Shown: piece after piece, positions 12,202-22,746 of the stretch | Numbering within the stretch: position 1 is the stretch's first letter | Layout of the letters: every line of letters begins with the position of its first letter | DNA from: Rhodocollybia butyracea | Taxonomy: Eukaryota; Basidiomycota; Agaricomycetes; Agaricales; Omphalotaceae | Direction: 5' to 3' | DNA length: 64,000 nt | Assembly (NCBI GenBank): GCA_015501585.1 | Contig: JADNRY010000046.1 | Span: 1-64,000 of the forward strand | Made by a program: the position numbers and the translations under genes | The notes under the pieces: generated by a model | Seen by the model: the letters and a program-made list of their open reading frames with translations, nothing else | Told to the model about the DNA's origin: nothing | Databases searched by the model: none

Positions 12202-14133
12202 TCAACCTACATGCTCGACGACAGTAGTGACCAACTTTCCATCCTTCACGTACGTCCGTAACATTTCGGGAAGAGCCTGCTCCTCGAAAACTCCTTCCTC
12301 TTCGCCTTCGACAGGTATATTGACGTTGATGGAACTGCATTTCGCAGTCGTGACTTCGGCATGCAAACTATTTCTCGACAGGTATATCATTCCTGTATCG
12401 CATGAGTCTATTTGAATCATCGGAGCAGCGCCTGTGATTTGAATGGTAAAGGACGGTGATTTCGTGACGGAAATGGAAGAGACTACGGAGTCGATTAGGA
12501 CCTGTGTCTTGGTGCAATTGACTTCGTGGACGGTTAAGCATCTAAAGAATCCCAGCTACGCATAGAACTCACCTAAAGATACTGCGTTTAGTTTGCCTTT
12601 GATCTGAATGACGCTGTTCTTGCAACCGTAAAGGTTGACAACCTGGTTGAGCTCGACGCCGTCGACGATCAGGCTCTTTTCATCCTCTTGATATTCCTGC
12701 GGGTATGGAATTAATATGAAGTCACCCTCAAGTTGAACGGCATACAATGTTCCAAGCCTTGCCTTCCAGTGCAAACTTGGGCGGTTTCTTACCCATTAAT
12801 GATTGGGGCTTGATAGGCTTCTTTGGTTTATTGGGAGCTATTGGTAACCATAAGCACTGGAAAAGAAGGAAAAGGACTCAGCTTACCAGGTCCGGATCCC
12901 GAACCGCTCGGAACGATGTTGCCAGCACGTAAACTGGGATTCTTGTGGGTCATTTCGCTCTTGTCTACCTTGCGCAATCCTTTTGTGACATCAGCTCCAC
13001 GATTGATCTCAGCAAATACTGCGGCAGCTCCGCCAGCAGGAGGTGCCGAACTAGTCTGAGCAGGAGGGACTATAGGTGGCGGGGGTGGGGGTGGAGGTGG
13101 AGGTGGACCACCGGCGGATGCAGTAGGGGCTTTAACAGTATATTGCGCAACGGATATTCCCTATATCGGTCAAAGATTGGTTTTGATATAACCAAGACAA
13201 ATGCATACCTTTTCATTCCACGCAAGCCCAGTGGTATGGTATTCCATCACATACTTTCGTGTTTCCTCCAGCAACCCTGCGAACGAACGGACCCACTCGG
13301 CGTGTCTTGCATCTCTATCCCAACCAGTGAGTCTGGAGGCCGACCGAAAAAAATCAAAACCCTTACTTGTCTTTGAGTTCCTTGATTACTCGATTTCCAT
13401 AGTACATGGCTTGCTCTTTGGCTTCTACGATGTGAGGACCCGGCTTAGCCTATACAAGTGTTAGCGAAAGCTCTCGGGCTCTCTGAAGATAAGTCAACAA
13501 ACATTGAGAACCCAACCAACGAAAGCCGATGCCTCGCAGATTACCATGAGATGGTTAAACCAGTCTCTGTCTTTCCGGTTGGCCTCCTTCAAGCGGTTAA
13601 TGGCTTCGATAGTTGTGTGGAAAGGTGACAGGAGTGACTGAAATGTCTGTTCATCCGGCTTAGTGCATGAAGCCGCCGTGTTGACCAATTCCCGAAGTTC
13701 TTTAAACTGCTTTTCGACCAGGCCAACCTAGAGTACATCATCAAGATAAGCTTTGACAGCTCCATATTACAACGACGAACCATTTCCACCACAGACGCAG
13801 CAGCAAATGAACGGGTCAATTCAACAAATGGCTTGACTTTTCCATCGATAATAACTTCATCGAAGACTACAACAGTTTTCGGGGTTTCTTGCATAGTTGT
13901 ATCAGGAATAGCTGCCTGTGCAGGAGATGGAGGAGCAGCATAGGAACCAGCATTAACTGCGGCCTGAGGTTCGGCTTTCCCAGTTGGCCAGCCGCCTGCA
14001 GCCATGTCTTCAATCCTCGAAGTGGCTGCTTCGAGACTGTCGCGTCAAATTAGCGGACAAGTTATGATAGCCAGAACGCGGAAATTAACCGTTTTATAAT
14101 CGTGGTCAGAGAATGTAAACCCTGAGAAGACAT
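12202..14133 (-). CDS. Adenylyl cyclase-associated protein (CAP/Srv2)
   Basis: CAP recycles actin monomers from cofilin and binds adenylyl cyclase in Ras signalling. Exon 1 starts MSSQGLHSLTTIIKR at 14133 and splices to LEAATSRIEDMAA, the conserved N-terminal cyclase-binding motif. The helical folded domain follows (near 13500-13870, VVVFDEVIIDGKVKPFVELT). Next comes a Gly/Pro-rich linker encoded around 13080-13110. The C-terminal beta-helix (CARP) domain includes VDGVELNQVVNLYGCKNSVI (near 12620) and IDSCDTGMIYLSRNSL (near 12390), then TTAKCSSINVNIPVEGEEE and the end LVTTVVEHVG. All regions of the family are present and the length is normal. The PhoD-like gene lies 270 bp downstream in the same direction. 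Confidence 0.93.
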
Positions 14134-14227
14134 CTTGCCTCAGAATATCGAAAGAAGAAAAGTGAGATGATGATTGTCTCTGAGTAGGTGTGCGGCAAAT
14201 TCCGGCAAGTAACGAACTACATAATTA

Positions 14228-14790
14228 CTAGTCTATAGACTCGCTCTGCTTCATTTCCATCTTCTTTTTCGCCTTTTTTCGGCGCCGACGTTCCCGCTCA
14301 CGTTGCTTGGCCCTTTTCAGCTCATCCTTGGAAAGACCAGGATTTTCGAGTGCGTCGAGCTGCGGTCACACAATGTTAGCAGATACCTCAACGATACGAC
14401 AGACAGTACAAGCCTTCGCAACCAACAGTCGGCGCGCTAACATCCGGTTTGTAGAGAGCGACCTTGTTTCTTGGCAAGAAACTCGGAAGCCTGTAGGTTT
14501 ATGAAGTAACTGTACATTGTTCTCGGTCTTGTTTACTGATTGTCCACCCTATGTTAACATGAGGCTTTGGTGACATTGTGAACACTCATTGGAAAGCCTA
14601 CAGGTCCACTTCCGCGTACGAACGATTCCTCAATGTCTTCCTCACGCAATTCAGGGATCTTTCGTTGACTGGAAGCACGTTTTAAAGCTGAATAGTACAT
14701 GGGACGTTTTGGAAGAGGCTCCTCACGGACTAGAGCAGCGCTGAATGTAAGCGCAATTGCAGGATGTGCTGTTCCAGATATAAGGAACAT
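14228..14790 (-). CDS. Mitochondrial class I release-factor-like protein (MTRFR/Rso55 family)
   Basis: Proteins of this family carry the GGQ domain of peptide-chain release factors without codon-recognition domains and help rescue stalled mitochondrial ribosomes. The minus strand gives EEDIEESFVRGSGP, then an intron at 14549-14601, then GGQSVNKTENNVQLLHKPTG and ETRSLYTNRMLARRLL. The GGQ tripeptide follows immediately after the splice. The last exon is a Lys/Arg-rich tail (RAKQRERRRRKKAKKK), as in the family. Exons 14790-14602, 14548-14414 and 14359-14228 sum to 456 nt (151 aa). The second intron (14360-14413) needs a GC donor but has a clear TGCTAAC branch site and exact frame. The proposed start, MFLISGTAHP, lies one base after the stop of MZM1. 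It lacks basic residues, so import may instead rely on FSAALVREE-like sequence or on a fusion with MZM1 (see findings). Confidence 0.8.
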
Positions 14791-14795
14791 CTTAC
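14741..14795 (-). promoter_or_regulatory. Possible 55-nt intron whose removal would fuse Mzm1 and the release-factor protein in frame
   Basis: The segment begins GTAAGA, ends TTCAG and has a CTTAC branch-like site shortly before the acceptor. It contains the TAA stop of MZM1 and the ATG of the next gene. If removed, the codon CA|C joins the two frames without a stop and predicts a 262-aa fusion. If kept, two separate proteins are encoded. Confidence 0.45.
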
Positions 14796-15228
14796 TGTGT
14801 TGCGGGAGGGATAGAGGAAGTTTTGATGGAATCGTTGTCGCCGAGCTCGGTATCCTTTGTTAGATGAATAGCTAAAGTAACAAGTCGATCAGTCAGTAAA
14901 TAGTGAGCTCAAGTTGCTTACACCAAATGTCTTGTTCAGGTAATTTTGAAGCTTGTACTACATTCCGTCTCAGGAACCGTGCAACATCCAAGGCTTGCTT
15001 TGAATGCTGTCCATAGGCAAGTGGGTCAGTTTCTGATCTGGCTGACATTGCATCTTCTCTCATTTTGGAACGGAAAGCTTTGAAGAATGAGTCAGCTTGA
15101 GTTGAAGATGGCACAGGCAACGCACCTGCAAGCACCGGTGTGTCTCCATTAAAGGTTATCGTGGCCGCTCGGTAAAGAGTTCGGTAAGCTGAGCGCGCAG
15201 AGGCTTTCTGGAGAGCAGATATTGACAT
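14792..15228 (-). CDS. Mzm1/LYRM7-like complex III assembly factor
   Basis: Mzm1 is a matrix LYR protein that stabilises the Rieske iron-sulphur protein before insertion into respiratory complex III. Exons 15228-14922 and 14871-14792 sum to 387 nt (128 aa). The LYR motif and its downstream Phe are visible in RTLYRAATITFNGD. Further landmarks are ALDVARFLRRNVVQASKLPE and the family-typical C-terminal signature DTELGDNDSIK, ending PPATQ. The stop codon TAA is followed by one G and then the ATG of the release-factor gene. The stop also lies in a sequence that reads as a good splice donor (GTAAGA). Confidence 0.87.
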
Positions 15229-15586
15229 GGCGATTCGGCGAGAGACTTCAACTAGAAAACAGAGCAAAGGCACGTGATTGGCTGTAAAGAGGCTGCACGT
15301 GTATCGAGACTATGAGTCAACAAAGCTTGTTGAACGGATTCCTTTTTACAGCTCTGAGGAAAATCTGATCCTAAAATGCATGGTTCGACGCGACATTATC
15401 GTTCTTAAGTGCAGTAATTGTATTAACGCTGAAAATTACAACGCAGAATACAGTTCTTTAAACTCAAGCCCCTATGTCACGTTTCAATCATCGTTGACGG
15501 AGTTCAAAAAGCTGAAATCATTCTTTCTCTTCAACCACCAGCTTCTTAACTTTTTCTCTCACACTACCCCCTTTTCTTTCATCGAA
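15229..15586. promoter_or_regulatory. Divergent promoter region between MZM1 and histone H1
   Basis: The two genes point away from each other and the 358 bp between their start codons must hold both promoters. The pyrimidine-rich run just before the H1 start (near 15520-15586) is typical of strongly expressed fungal genes. I see no clear TATA box. Confidence 0.45.
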
Positions 15587-16772
15587 ATGTCGGCAAAAAA
15601 GTCTTCTATCACTAAACCTACACCCAAGAAAAAAGTCTCCAAGGCTTCTCCATCCTCTCATCCCACCTGGATTGATATGATCAAGGTGAACATCGCTGCT
15701 TAGCTCGTTTCTTTTTCTCTCCCGCCTTTGGCTTTTTCTTGTTGTTTACTTTTCTCGTTTAGGAATGTATCGCTGCTCATCCTGAAGACGCGCGCGCAGG
15801 CGTTTCACGTCCTCAGATCAAGAAGTCAGTCACTATGGTCAGCTGGCATGGTTGTTTACTTATTATCACTCGTAGATTTGTCGAAGAGACATATCAACTC
15901 GAAATAGGTGCTGCTCAGTCCACACAGTTGTCGAGAGCATTATCATCGGGCAGTGAGAAAAATATCTTTGTTTTACCTAAAGGCTAGTACCGTCTTGTAT
16001 CCTGTATAGGTGAAAGCTTATCCTGGCTGATGACAGGTCCCTCCGGTATTCTTTTTGACTCGTCGTTCCTTGTGTATGCGCTCATCTTCATGCTTTGTAG
16101 GTCGAGTCAAACTCGCTCCCAAGAACAAGCCCTCTGAAAACACCGCCCCCAAGGAGGTAAGAACCCATTGACTTTGCATCGCTCTCATTGATGACATCTT
16201 GTCCAGACTAAAGCCGTCGCTAAACCAAAAGCTCCTGCCGCCACAAAGAAACCTGTGGTCAAGTCCACTGCCGCGAAATCCAAGACTACAACCGCCGCGA
16301 CTGCTACGAAGAAGAAGCCAACTCCCGCGAAGAAAACAGTGGTTGCCCCGAAACGTGCTCCAGCGAAGAAGGTAGGCACAGCTATTTCGTTGCTCGCCGC
16401 TAACTTATTTACTTCAAAGGCTGCACCCCCTGCTAAAACTACGACTGGAACGACCACGAAGAAGGTTATTCTTTCTTATCTCATTCATCGTTCTTTCTCA
16501 TAACAACGATCTCTAGGCCGCTACTACACCTGCTGCAACGAAAAAAGCACCACCCGCCAAGAAAGCGCTCGCTGGCAAGAAAGCTGCTCCAGCGAAAAAA
16601 ACTACGACTACAGCCAAACGTGCTCCTGCAAAGAAGGTAGGATCGAGCTCTCGCTTTCATCGGTCAATGTTTGCTGATTTTGTTCTTTTCGTCATAGGCT
16701 GCCACCGGTCGAGCTGCTCCTGCTCCCAAAGCCAAATCTGCTGGCAGGAAGCCACCTACAAAGCGCTCATAG
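15587..16772 (+). CDS. Linker histone H1
   Basis: H1 binds linker DNA at the nucleosome entry and exit. The start MSAKKSSITKPTPKKK is basic. The globular winged-helix domain spans HPTWIDMIK, ECIAAHPEDARAGVSRPQIK, TYQLEIGAAQSTQLSRALSS and NIFVLPKG, divided among several exons. The C-terminal tail consists of Lys/Ala/Pro/Thr repeats (PAKKTVVAPKRAPAKK and similar) over at least four exons, ending GRKPPTKRS. Introns of about 50-60 nt separate the exons (the first donor is at 15686). Repeated AAGAAGG exon ends in the tail suggest that internal duplication generated some exons. Confidence 0.9.
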
Positions 16773-17238
16773 AGTACTTTTTACCATCTTGCGTGAACTG
16801 GTTTGTTTATTCATACTCTATTGTGTGTATCAAAGACTTTTCGTATCCTGTATTATTTTCTTTACCTTAGTCTTCCTTGAGTCTGCTTACTACGCCCTCA
16901 TACCTCCGTGCCCCATCGTTTTTTGTTTATATCTGTTTCAGTCTGGCGGCTTTCCATGCATCCTATACTATCGATACTCGCGCTCAATCCAGTGGCGATA
17001 TAGTGTTGTTTCGATTCACTATTCTACTGTATATCTTTTGCGTGTATTGCCGGTCACTGAACGGTTTGGCTCTCCAGCTGACTGTAAATATGTACTGCAA
17101 TTCGTTCTCCGCGCTATCTTGTCATTTTTTGGAAGCAAACTCAAGATACTTTTGAAAAGAAACCATGAAGCGATATCGTGTTTCTTTGGTGAGACCAATT
17201 ATGGTAGTCGACAATAAATAGATAAAGTTCAACATTCT
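16773..17238. other. 3' region of histone H1; no gene seen
   Basis: T-rich DNA with several overlapping short frames but no recognisable protein. It probably includes the H1 3' untranslated region and the end of the convergent Asterix-like transcript. No terminator motif can be assigned with confidence. Confidence 0.4.
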
Positions 17239-17788
17239 TCATGAGGAAGGCTGAGCAGCTGGCATCTGAGAAATTGTAACAAGGGGGATATAAGAAGCTA
17301 GGAGAGCCATGGTGGATAATCTGAATGTCATTAGTTAGACAATCATAAATATGTTTGAATGCCATTAAACGCACGCCAAGTTCCCTAAAGGACCACTAGA
17401 ACCTTCCTTTGCGCGGAGAACATGCTGGTTAATAGCAGCGCTGATGGCAAATACCAGTCCAGGCCAAGCCAGATATCTATAAAAAAAAAAAGAAGTGTTT
17501 GGCTATTGCAGTAAAACCAGATATAGATCCAGAACGCACCTATTCCTTGTAACCATAATTAAACCTAAACAGTTTCCATGAGCAAACATTTTTCTCTTCG
17601 TCCTTAAGAATTCGACTCGCCAGAGAAGAACATTCCTGAAGTGCTAAGAGGATCTGCGAAATTACTCTCGAGTTAGTTTTGGCCGGAAGTCCCAAGGATA
17701 TGTACAGACCCGCATCATCCTGCGCCCAAGTGTCAGGGAATTTGAACTTTGTTTCCAGTGAAGAATCGCGGGGATCGTCGTTTGACAT
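17239..17788 (-). CDS. Asterix/PAT10-like small ER membrane protein (five exons)
   Basis: Asterix (WDR83OS) is part of the PAT complex, which protects hydrophilic transmembrane helices during ER insertion. Exons 17788-17710, 17653-17621, 17564-17540, 17476-17375 and 17320-17239 sum to 321 nt, i.e. 106 residues, the same as the human protein. Landmarks: MSNDDPRDSS (human MSDPRRP), GMFFSGLIMVTRNRYLAWPG (the GMIFSMCGLMLKLKWCAW region, with equal spacing), FAISAAINQHVLRAKEGS and a last hydrophobic segment MALLASYIPLV. Exons of 33 and 25 nt make this gene invisible to simple ORF calling. Intron 2 (17565-17620) requires a GC donor (GCGAGT). The longer frame 17540-17938 reads through the introns and is not the real product. 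Confidence 0.72.
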
Positions 17789-17938
17789 TGTGGAAGGAAG
17801 CAAACGGATTCGGAAATAAGCGCTCAATTTTAGGTACTTATCAGTACTACTAGCGCATAAACAAGTTCGTTCATACATAGTTTGGTCCATATTCATAAGG
17901 TCGTGAAGAGCAAGTCGGGTACCGTAGCATAGCGCCAT

Positions 17939-19842
17939 TTAAAGTCTCTTCAGACTAAAAATGATAATACACGCTGCAGCCGTAGCCAGACCAGCAAGCA
18001 TAAGAATCATAGCATAGCAAAAGGCATATCTACATCGCTGGATCCATGGATCAAACATCCTCCTTGGACCTTCTTGTCTACCTTCCACATTCTTCAGCTT
18101 CACGCAAGGAAACTGATCAAAGAACCTGTTCGGTGTGGCTAGAATGGCGACGATCCGTCGTGCAACTCTTGTTGTTGTGGAAGGGGAATGATGAACGAGG
18201 GGCCGGGGTACAAATGGATAACCAAAATTTGAGATGCCTTTGAGTGACCGTTTAGCATCGTTGAGCCGGGCTTTCTTAACATCCGTACTTTGTTTCTCTG
18301 TAATCCATCGAGGTAACGGCGGGGGATGACGAGACGCATGCGGTTTCTCCCTCTCCTTCCCTTTTCCCTTCCTATCTCTTTTACCCGTACTCAGACTTAC
18401 AGGATTCGAGCCTACGGTGCTGTCTCCATTGTCCCATCTCAGCTTACCACGCCCACAACAAAACAGCTCTCTCCAATAAGCCCCATTGAAATAAAATTCC
18501 CAAAATGTCAATCGCGCAGGCTGCTCACCAAAGTGGGTGAAATGCCAGCCACCTACGAACCATAACACTGGGAGGAATATGCCTAGCCAGAACGCCCAAA
18601 ACGCGGGAGTTGCATCGTGGTAGAAACACTGACGTTTAGCTTTGAGCTTAAACGCTACGGATGGATATGTAGAATCCTTGTCCCACCGACGTCGGATGAA
18701 GGATTCCGATGCAGAAGGTGGAGATCGTGTGGGAGGGAGACTATCACCATCTGACCGGATCATAGAGACATTCGTCTCACTGAATTCCAAGGGTATCGGA
18801 TTATGTGCAGTTGGAGAAGGTGGTGCGGGAAGTGCAGGTTCTTCCTGGGCTGCTAGAACAGCACCAGTCGGGCTTGATTCACTTGCAGTGACAAAACTCT
18901 CGGCCTGCGGTGATTCTGCTTCCTCCGAGCTCTCTGCCGGATCATTTCCATTGTAGTACTCTTCCGAGTTCCCGATCGTGGGCAATATTGGGTTCGAGGG
19001 TCTCCGCGTCCGTAACGGAGTACCTTCACCATCTTGAGCGGAAAAGGTAGGTCGAATATCTAGAGGAGAGAGACTCGGTGCAATTGTGGACGTTGTAGAA
19101 CGCGCCGAACGATGGGTACTTTGAGAAAGACTTCGGTTTACGGGCCGAGTAATGAAAGGCACTGAGTGTACCGGAGAAGGACCTGTGAAAACGTTGCCTT
19201 TAGCACAGAACATCAGATTCGAACACTGAACATACGAGAACCAGCTGGACTGGGTGCGCTTGTGGAGACGGAGCTCTTATCGGACATCTGTGGCAGCGGG
19301 ATGCTTCGTCTGAGTGACTCTGGAGAAAAATAATCCTGTTCTGCAATAGGCGAAAGAGGTTTCACCATAGGGTGATCGTAAGCATCTCCGTAGAGGGTAC
19401 TAACGTGTGGCTGGACATCCAAGCGAAGCGAACGAGTGCTCCCGGCGTGAGCCGGGTTCATCCCGAGCCTCATAACTGGATGCGAGTATGAAGACGCTGG
19501 GGATGACAGTGAGCGACTGAGAGGCGCCGTATGGCGGACCATGATTCCGAGACGGGCAGCAGGAGGACGAGAAGGCGACTGGTCCTCATTTTGTGCGTTA
19601 TTCTGCCTGAGCCATGCAATACTAGAAGGTCCGGAACGAGTAGAGCTGGCAGGACTCGTATGGACATCGATAGCAAGAGGCGAACGTCGAATTGGAGGAC
19701 CGATATCGTGCGTATTTAGCTGTAGTTTGGGATGACCAGGAGACCTCTTTATCGAAGCTCTTCTGTCACCATGGCCACTGGCTTCCACGTCTGGCTCTGG
19801 CTCGTCTCGTGTGCGCCATAAGCGTATCAACGAAGTGAACAT
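17939..19842 (-). CDS. Ser/Pro-rich membrane protein, conserved fungal type, unknown function
   Basis: Two exons (19842-19236 and 19182-17939) are joined by a 53-nt GT-AG intron. The N-terminal two thirds are Ser/Pro/Thr-rich and low in complexity, likely disordered and cytosolic with many possible phosphosites. Near the middle lies a hydrophobic stretch (FWAFWLGIFLPVLWFVGGWH), and at the C terminus a second one (YAMILMLAGLATAAACIIIF) ending SLKRL. Between them are basic clusters (KRDRKGKGKEREK). I do not recognise a domain. The topology resembles small plasma-membrane or ER proteins with a long regulatory tail. The Asterix-like gene lies 150 bp downstream in the same direction. Confidence 0.75.
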
Positions 19843-20383
19843 TACAAGCGAGATAGTCTTGCGAGGAAAGAATAGAGGGTGAAAGCGTCGAGTATCAGGC
19901 TACACAGATTTATAGACTTTGCAGCGTGCCGGCAGGGTTCACGGTGCGCGTCGAGAGACCCCGGATCGGCTATAGGTACTATCCTCTCGGATGAGGGCAG
20001 GTGGAACGCAGTATGAAAGAGATGGATATCGCACCTTTTATAGCAGCTGGACAAAGACCACAAAGAAAACATGATGGTGTAAGACCCCTAATTATAAGTC
20101 AAAGGGCCTTTGATTCACTGCATATTTCTCGGTCAAAGCAGGCTACAGTGGCTGTTATCATACGTTCAGACATGAACAAGCAGCCATAGCAAATTCTCCG
20201 CCTGCTATCTTGTATGCAATGATCCTCGATCTATGATGCATGAGGCTACAAGGAGGCCGAAATATCGGTTCAGGATGCGATGGCCACTGAAGCACTGATA
20301 CATGAGGCCACGAGGAACAAACGCTGTTAGACCTGTTGATTCGAACAATAGTCCTACTAGCGCTTACATTTAGCGCGCATCGA
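19843..20383. other. Intergenic region between the membrane-protein gene and Ash2
   Basis: The membrane-protein gene starts at 19842 and the Ash2 gene ends at 20384, both on the minus strand. The region holds the promoter of the former and the 3' end of the latter. Short frames inside show no family. Variants of the sequence ATGAGGC-ACGAGGA recur (near 20240 and 20303). Confidence 0.4.
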
Positions 20384-22246
20384 CTACGTTACAGGACTAC
20401 CATAAGTTACGGGCAATTCATCGTCCCTCTGGGGTTGCAACATCAAGAAAGCAGAACCACTCTCCTGGGCCACAGTCTCTCCGTTCTCCTCTTCCCCATT
20501 GTCTGAGTGATACCGGCTTGGTGTATCGCCAGGATTGGGGATGGGGGAACTTGGCGCATCAGGAACAGGCTCTTCATACGCTGTTACGCTAGCATGACGC
20601 AGAGGACTGGGCTGAGGTTGGGACAATGCGTAAGAGCCTGGGCCGATCGACGGTGACTTTTCTTTGGGCTGTATCTTTGCCCGTTTCTTCGCCTCTGTCT
20701 CCCGCTTCTTTCTCTCCCGTTGTGCCTTCTTTTGAGCTGCAGCTTTCTCCTGCGCTGCAAGCTCCGACATGACCGACTGTGCCTCCTGCTCTTCTCGTTC
20801 ATCAAACTCCCACTGCTCAGCCATAAATTCGAGGTATCTTTCGCACATTGGTCGCCAGGTGCGTTCTTGTCCATCTGCTTTTATGACATTGGGATCATCA
20901 AGAATGGCGTCAATGTCGGGAGGGGGAGGAAATTCAAAGTCGGGGCCAGGATTTAACTGGACCGACGCATCGTTAAATAGGGAAATGAAGGGATAATACC
21001 CCAAGGTACCATCATCGAAAGGATTGTCCTTGTGCGATTCCTTCAAACCCTCACGGTACTTTTTCTTCTCCGTTGCCTTTTTACCATTCTGTCGAAGCTG
21101 CAAAAAGTCATAAAGATCTTGAAACGCGGCTCCCTGGCATTCCCCATTGATAAAGAACGCGACTCGGGAACCAGGTAATGTAGGTATTGGACGGAAGGTC
21201 CGCGTTCTTGTTCTGGACAGTGCTCGTAGATGCGTTGCTTCTATTTGGAAGCTTGCCACCACTAAATTTTTTGGTAGACGTCGAAGGAAGAGATGACGCG
21301 TGGGATGATTTCCCTGAATAGTCCATGAGCGCAGTCATTTCTTTTGCCTGAGGATACTCCTGCATCTCAAACATCTCCTGGCCTTTAAAGTCGATTGCGA
21401 TACGTTCTCGGTTCAGATGAGCCGGGTCACTTGGGTCCTTGGGGTTAGCAGCTCGCTTTGGTGGAAGCGATATGTACATGCCGATAACATCCGAAGAACG
21501 AAATGGACGAGCATACGGACGTGGCCGAGATAGCGTGACCTTTTCACCTGTTTTGTCACGAACACCATAGCTATATCCATCCAACCCTACTGGCCCGTTC
21601 AGCGGAGCCTCGCGTCTTCCCCAACCCAGTCGAACATGACAACCTTCTCTCATTCCTTCGGTTGAAGCATCTCCTCCGCCCCGTAGAATCTTGACTTCCA
21701 TATACCATTTTCCCTCTCTGACTGGTGCATTACCGCGTGCGCTCCGATGGCCTTTGGTGCCCAACAGTCCTAACCCGTCCTTTGAAACATGAATAAACGG
21801 ACTTCGATCTTCCCAACTAACTCTATATGAGCATGGATTACTCTCAATCGTCCGAAATTGGATCACTGAGCCTGGAGGTTTGATTCCAGCTGGAACGTAG
21901 CGGAATCCGACGCGATTTACACCAATGAGCTCGGTTTTAAAGTAAGAGGACCCATCAGCGACAGGCGTGAATACTGGTCCACGAGATACATTGAGCTGCG
22001 GTCTTGTGAATAGGTCACTTTTAGAGGAGAGAACTCTGCAAAGGCACAATGAGTTTCGTAAGAGATAGACTAGATTATACGAGCGCACTCTGGAGTTCCA
22101 GGATCCGAGGGAGCAGGAGAAGATGCATGCTGCGGCTGTTGTGCACCACGTTTTCGTTTCTTGCCTACTGCTGGAGCAGTTGTTGGCTGAGGAGAAGGAT
22201 GTTGCTCAGGCGGAGGAGATGAAAAGTCGACAGACAGCGACAACAT
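20384..22246 (-). CDS. Ash2/Bre2-like SPRY protein of the COMPASS histone H3K4 methyltransferase
   Basis: Ash2/Bre2 supports Set1 activity by its SPRY domain. The start at 22246 gives MLSLSVDFSSPPPEQ and a nuclear-type basic patch (GKKRKRG). A first intron joins GTPE to VLSSKSDLF. The SPRY domain runs from GYRYVPAG-like FRYVPAGIKPPGSVI through WEDRSPFIHVSKDGL, GKWYMEVKILRGG and VRLGWGRREAPLNGPVGLDG to SYGVRDKTGEKV. A second part follows an intron near 21200-21270 (donor not certain): TLPGSRVAFFINGECQGAAF and GYYPFISLFNDASVQLNPGP, the typical SPRY end. The C terminus is a long charged region (EKKRAKIQPKEK) absent in yeast Bre2. Confidence 0.88.
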
Positions 22247-22746
22247 TGAAAAGCCTTAGACGCTCAACCCGGCAGGCACATCACGCGTCTTGGTATGGTC
22301 CTTGGCTTTCTCCTTGGAATAACTCTGGAACAACTTCCCGTCGCATCTGTATAGAACTTGGAATATGGAGTTGTCCAATAGGCAAGATTTAAGTCGGAAG
22401 CATTCTTCGGACGAGGACCTATAGTACTAGTACTTGGTACACACTGATCCTAATCTAGTGCTGTCTTCATTGGTGGAACCGCCACTTCTTCTGAACATCG
22501 GCGCTGTCTCGGCTAAGTTATGCCTCTTAGGACCCTAGATGCGACGGGAAGTCATCGATTATTACAGTACTTCTATTGTGAACCGTGAAACCGATGCTTT
22601 GTCAATATAGTGTGCTCCTGTGCCACCGGGACCGGGCTGCTCCTCAAAAGCGCGTCGATTATTCCTTCCCCAAGTGCCTTCCTTCCTCCCTCTACTTGGA
22701 ACCACAGCAGCTCGAAAGGAATCAAACTTCACTTTGGTATCCAACC
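22247..22746. promoter_or_regulatory. Divergent intergenic region upstream of the first FAD oxidase
   Basis: No gene is seen. From about 22410 the sequence (CGAGGACCTATAGTACTAG) resembles the start of the second duplication unit at about 25150, so the duplicated segment begins here. The copy upstream of the second oxidase lacks roughly 70 bp found here between about 22625 and 22720. Confidence 0.5.

Noticed and set aside
13075..13125. GGTGG-rich microsatellite
   Set aside because: It encodes the Pro-rich linker of CAP and needs no separate explanation.
17480..17491. Poly-A run as a retroposition tail
   Set aside because: It is the polypyrimidine tract (opposite strand) of the third Asterix intron acceptor.
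17540..17938. 132-residue open frame at the Asterix locus
   Set aside because: It reads through two introns; the spliced five-exon version matches a known family with exact length.
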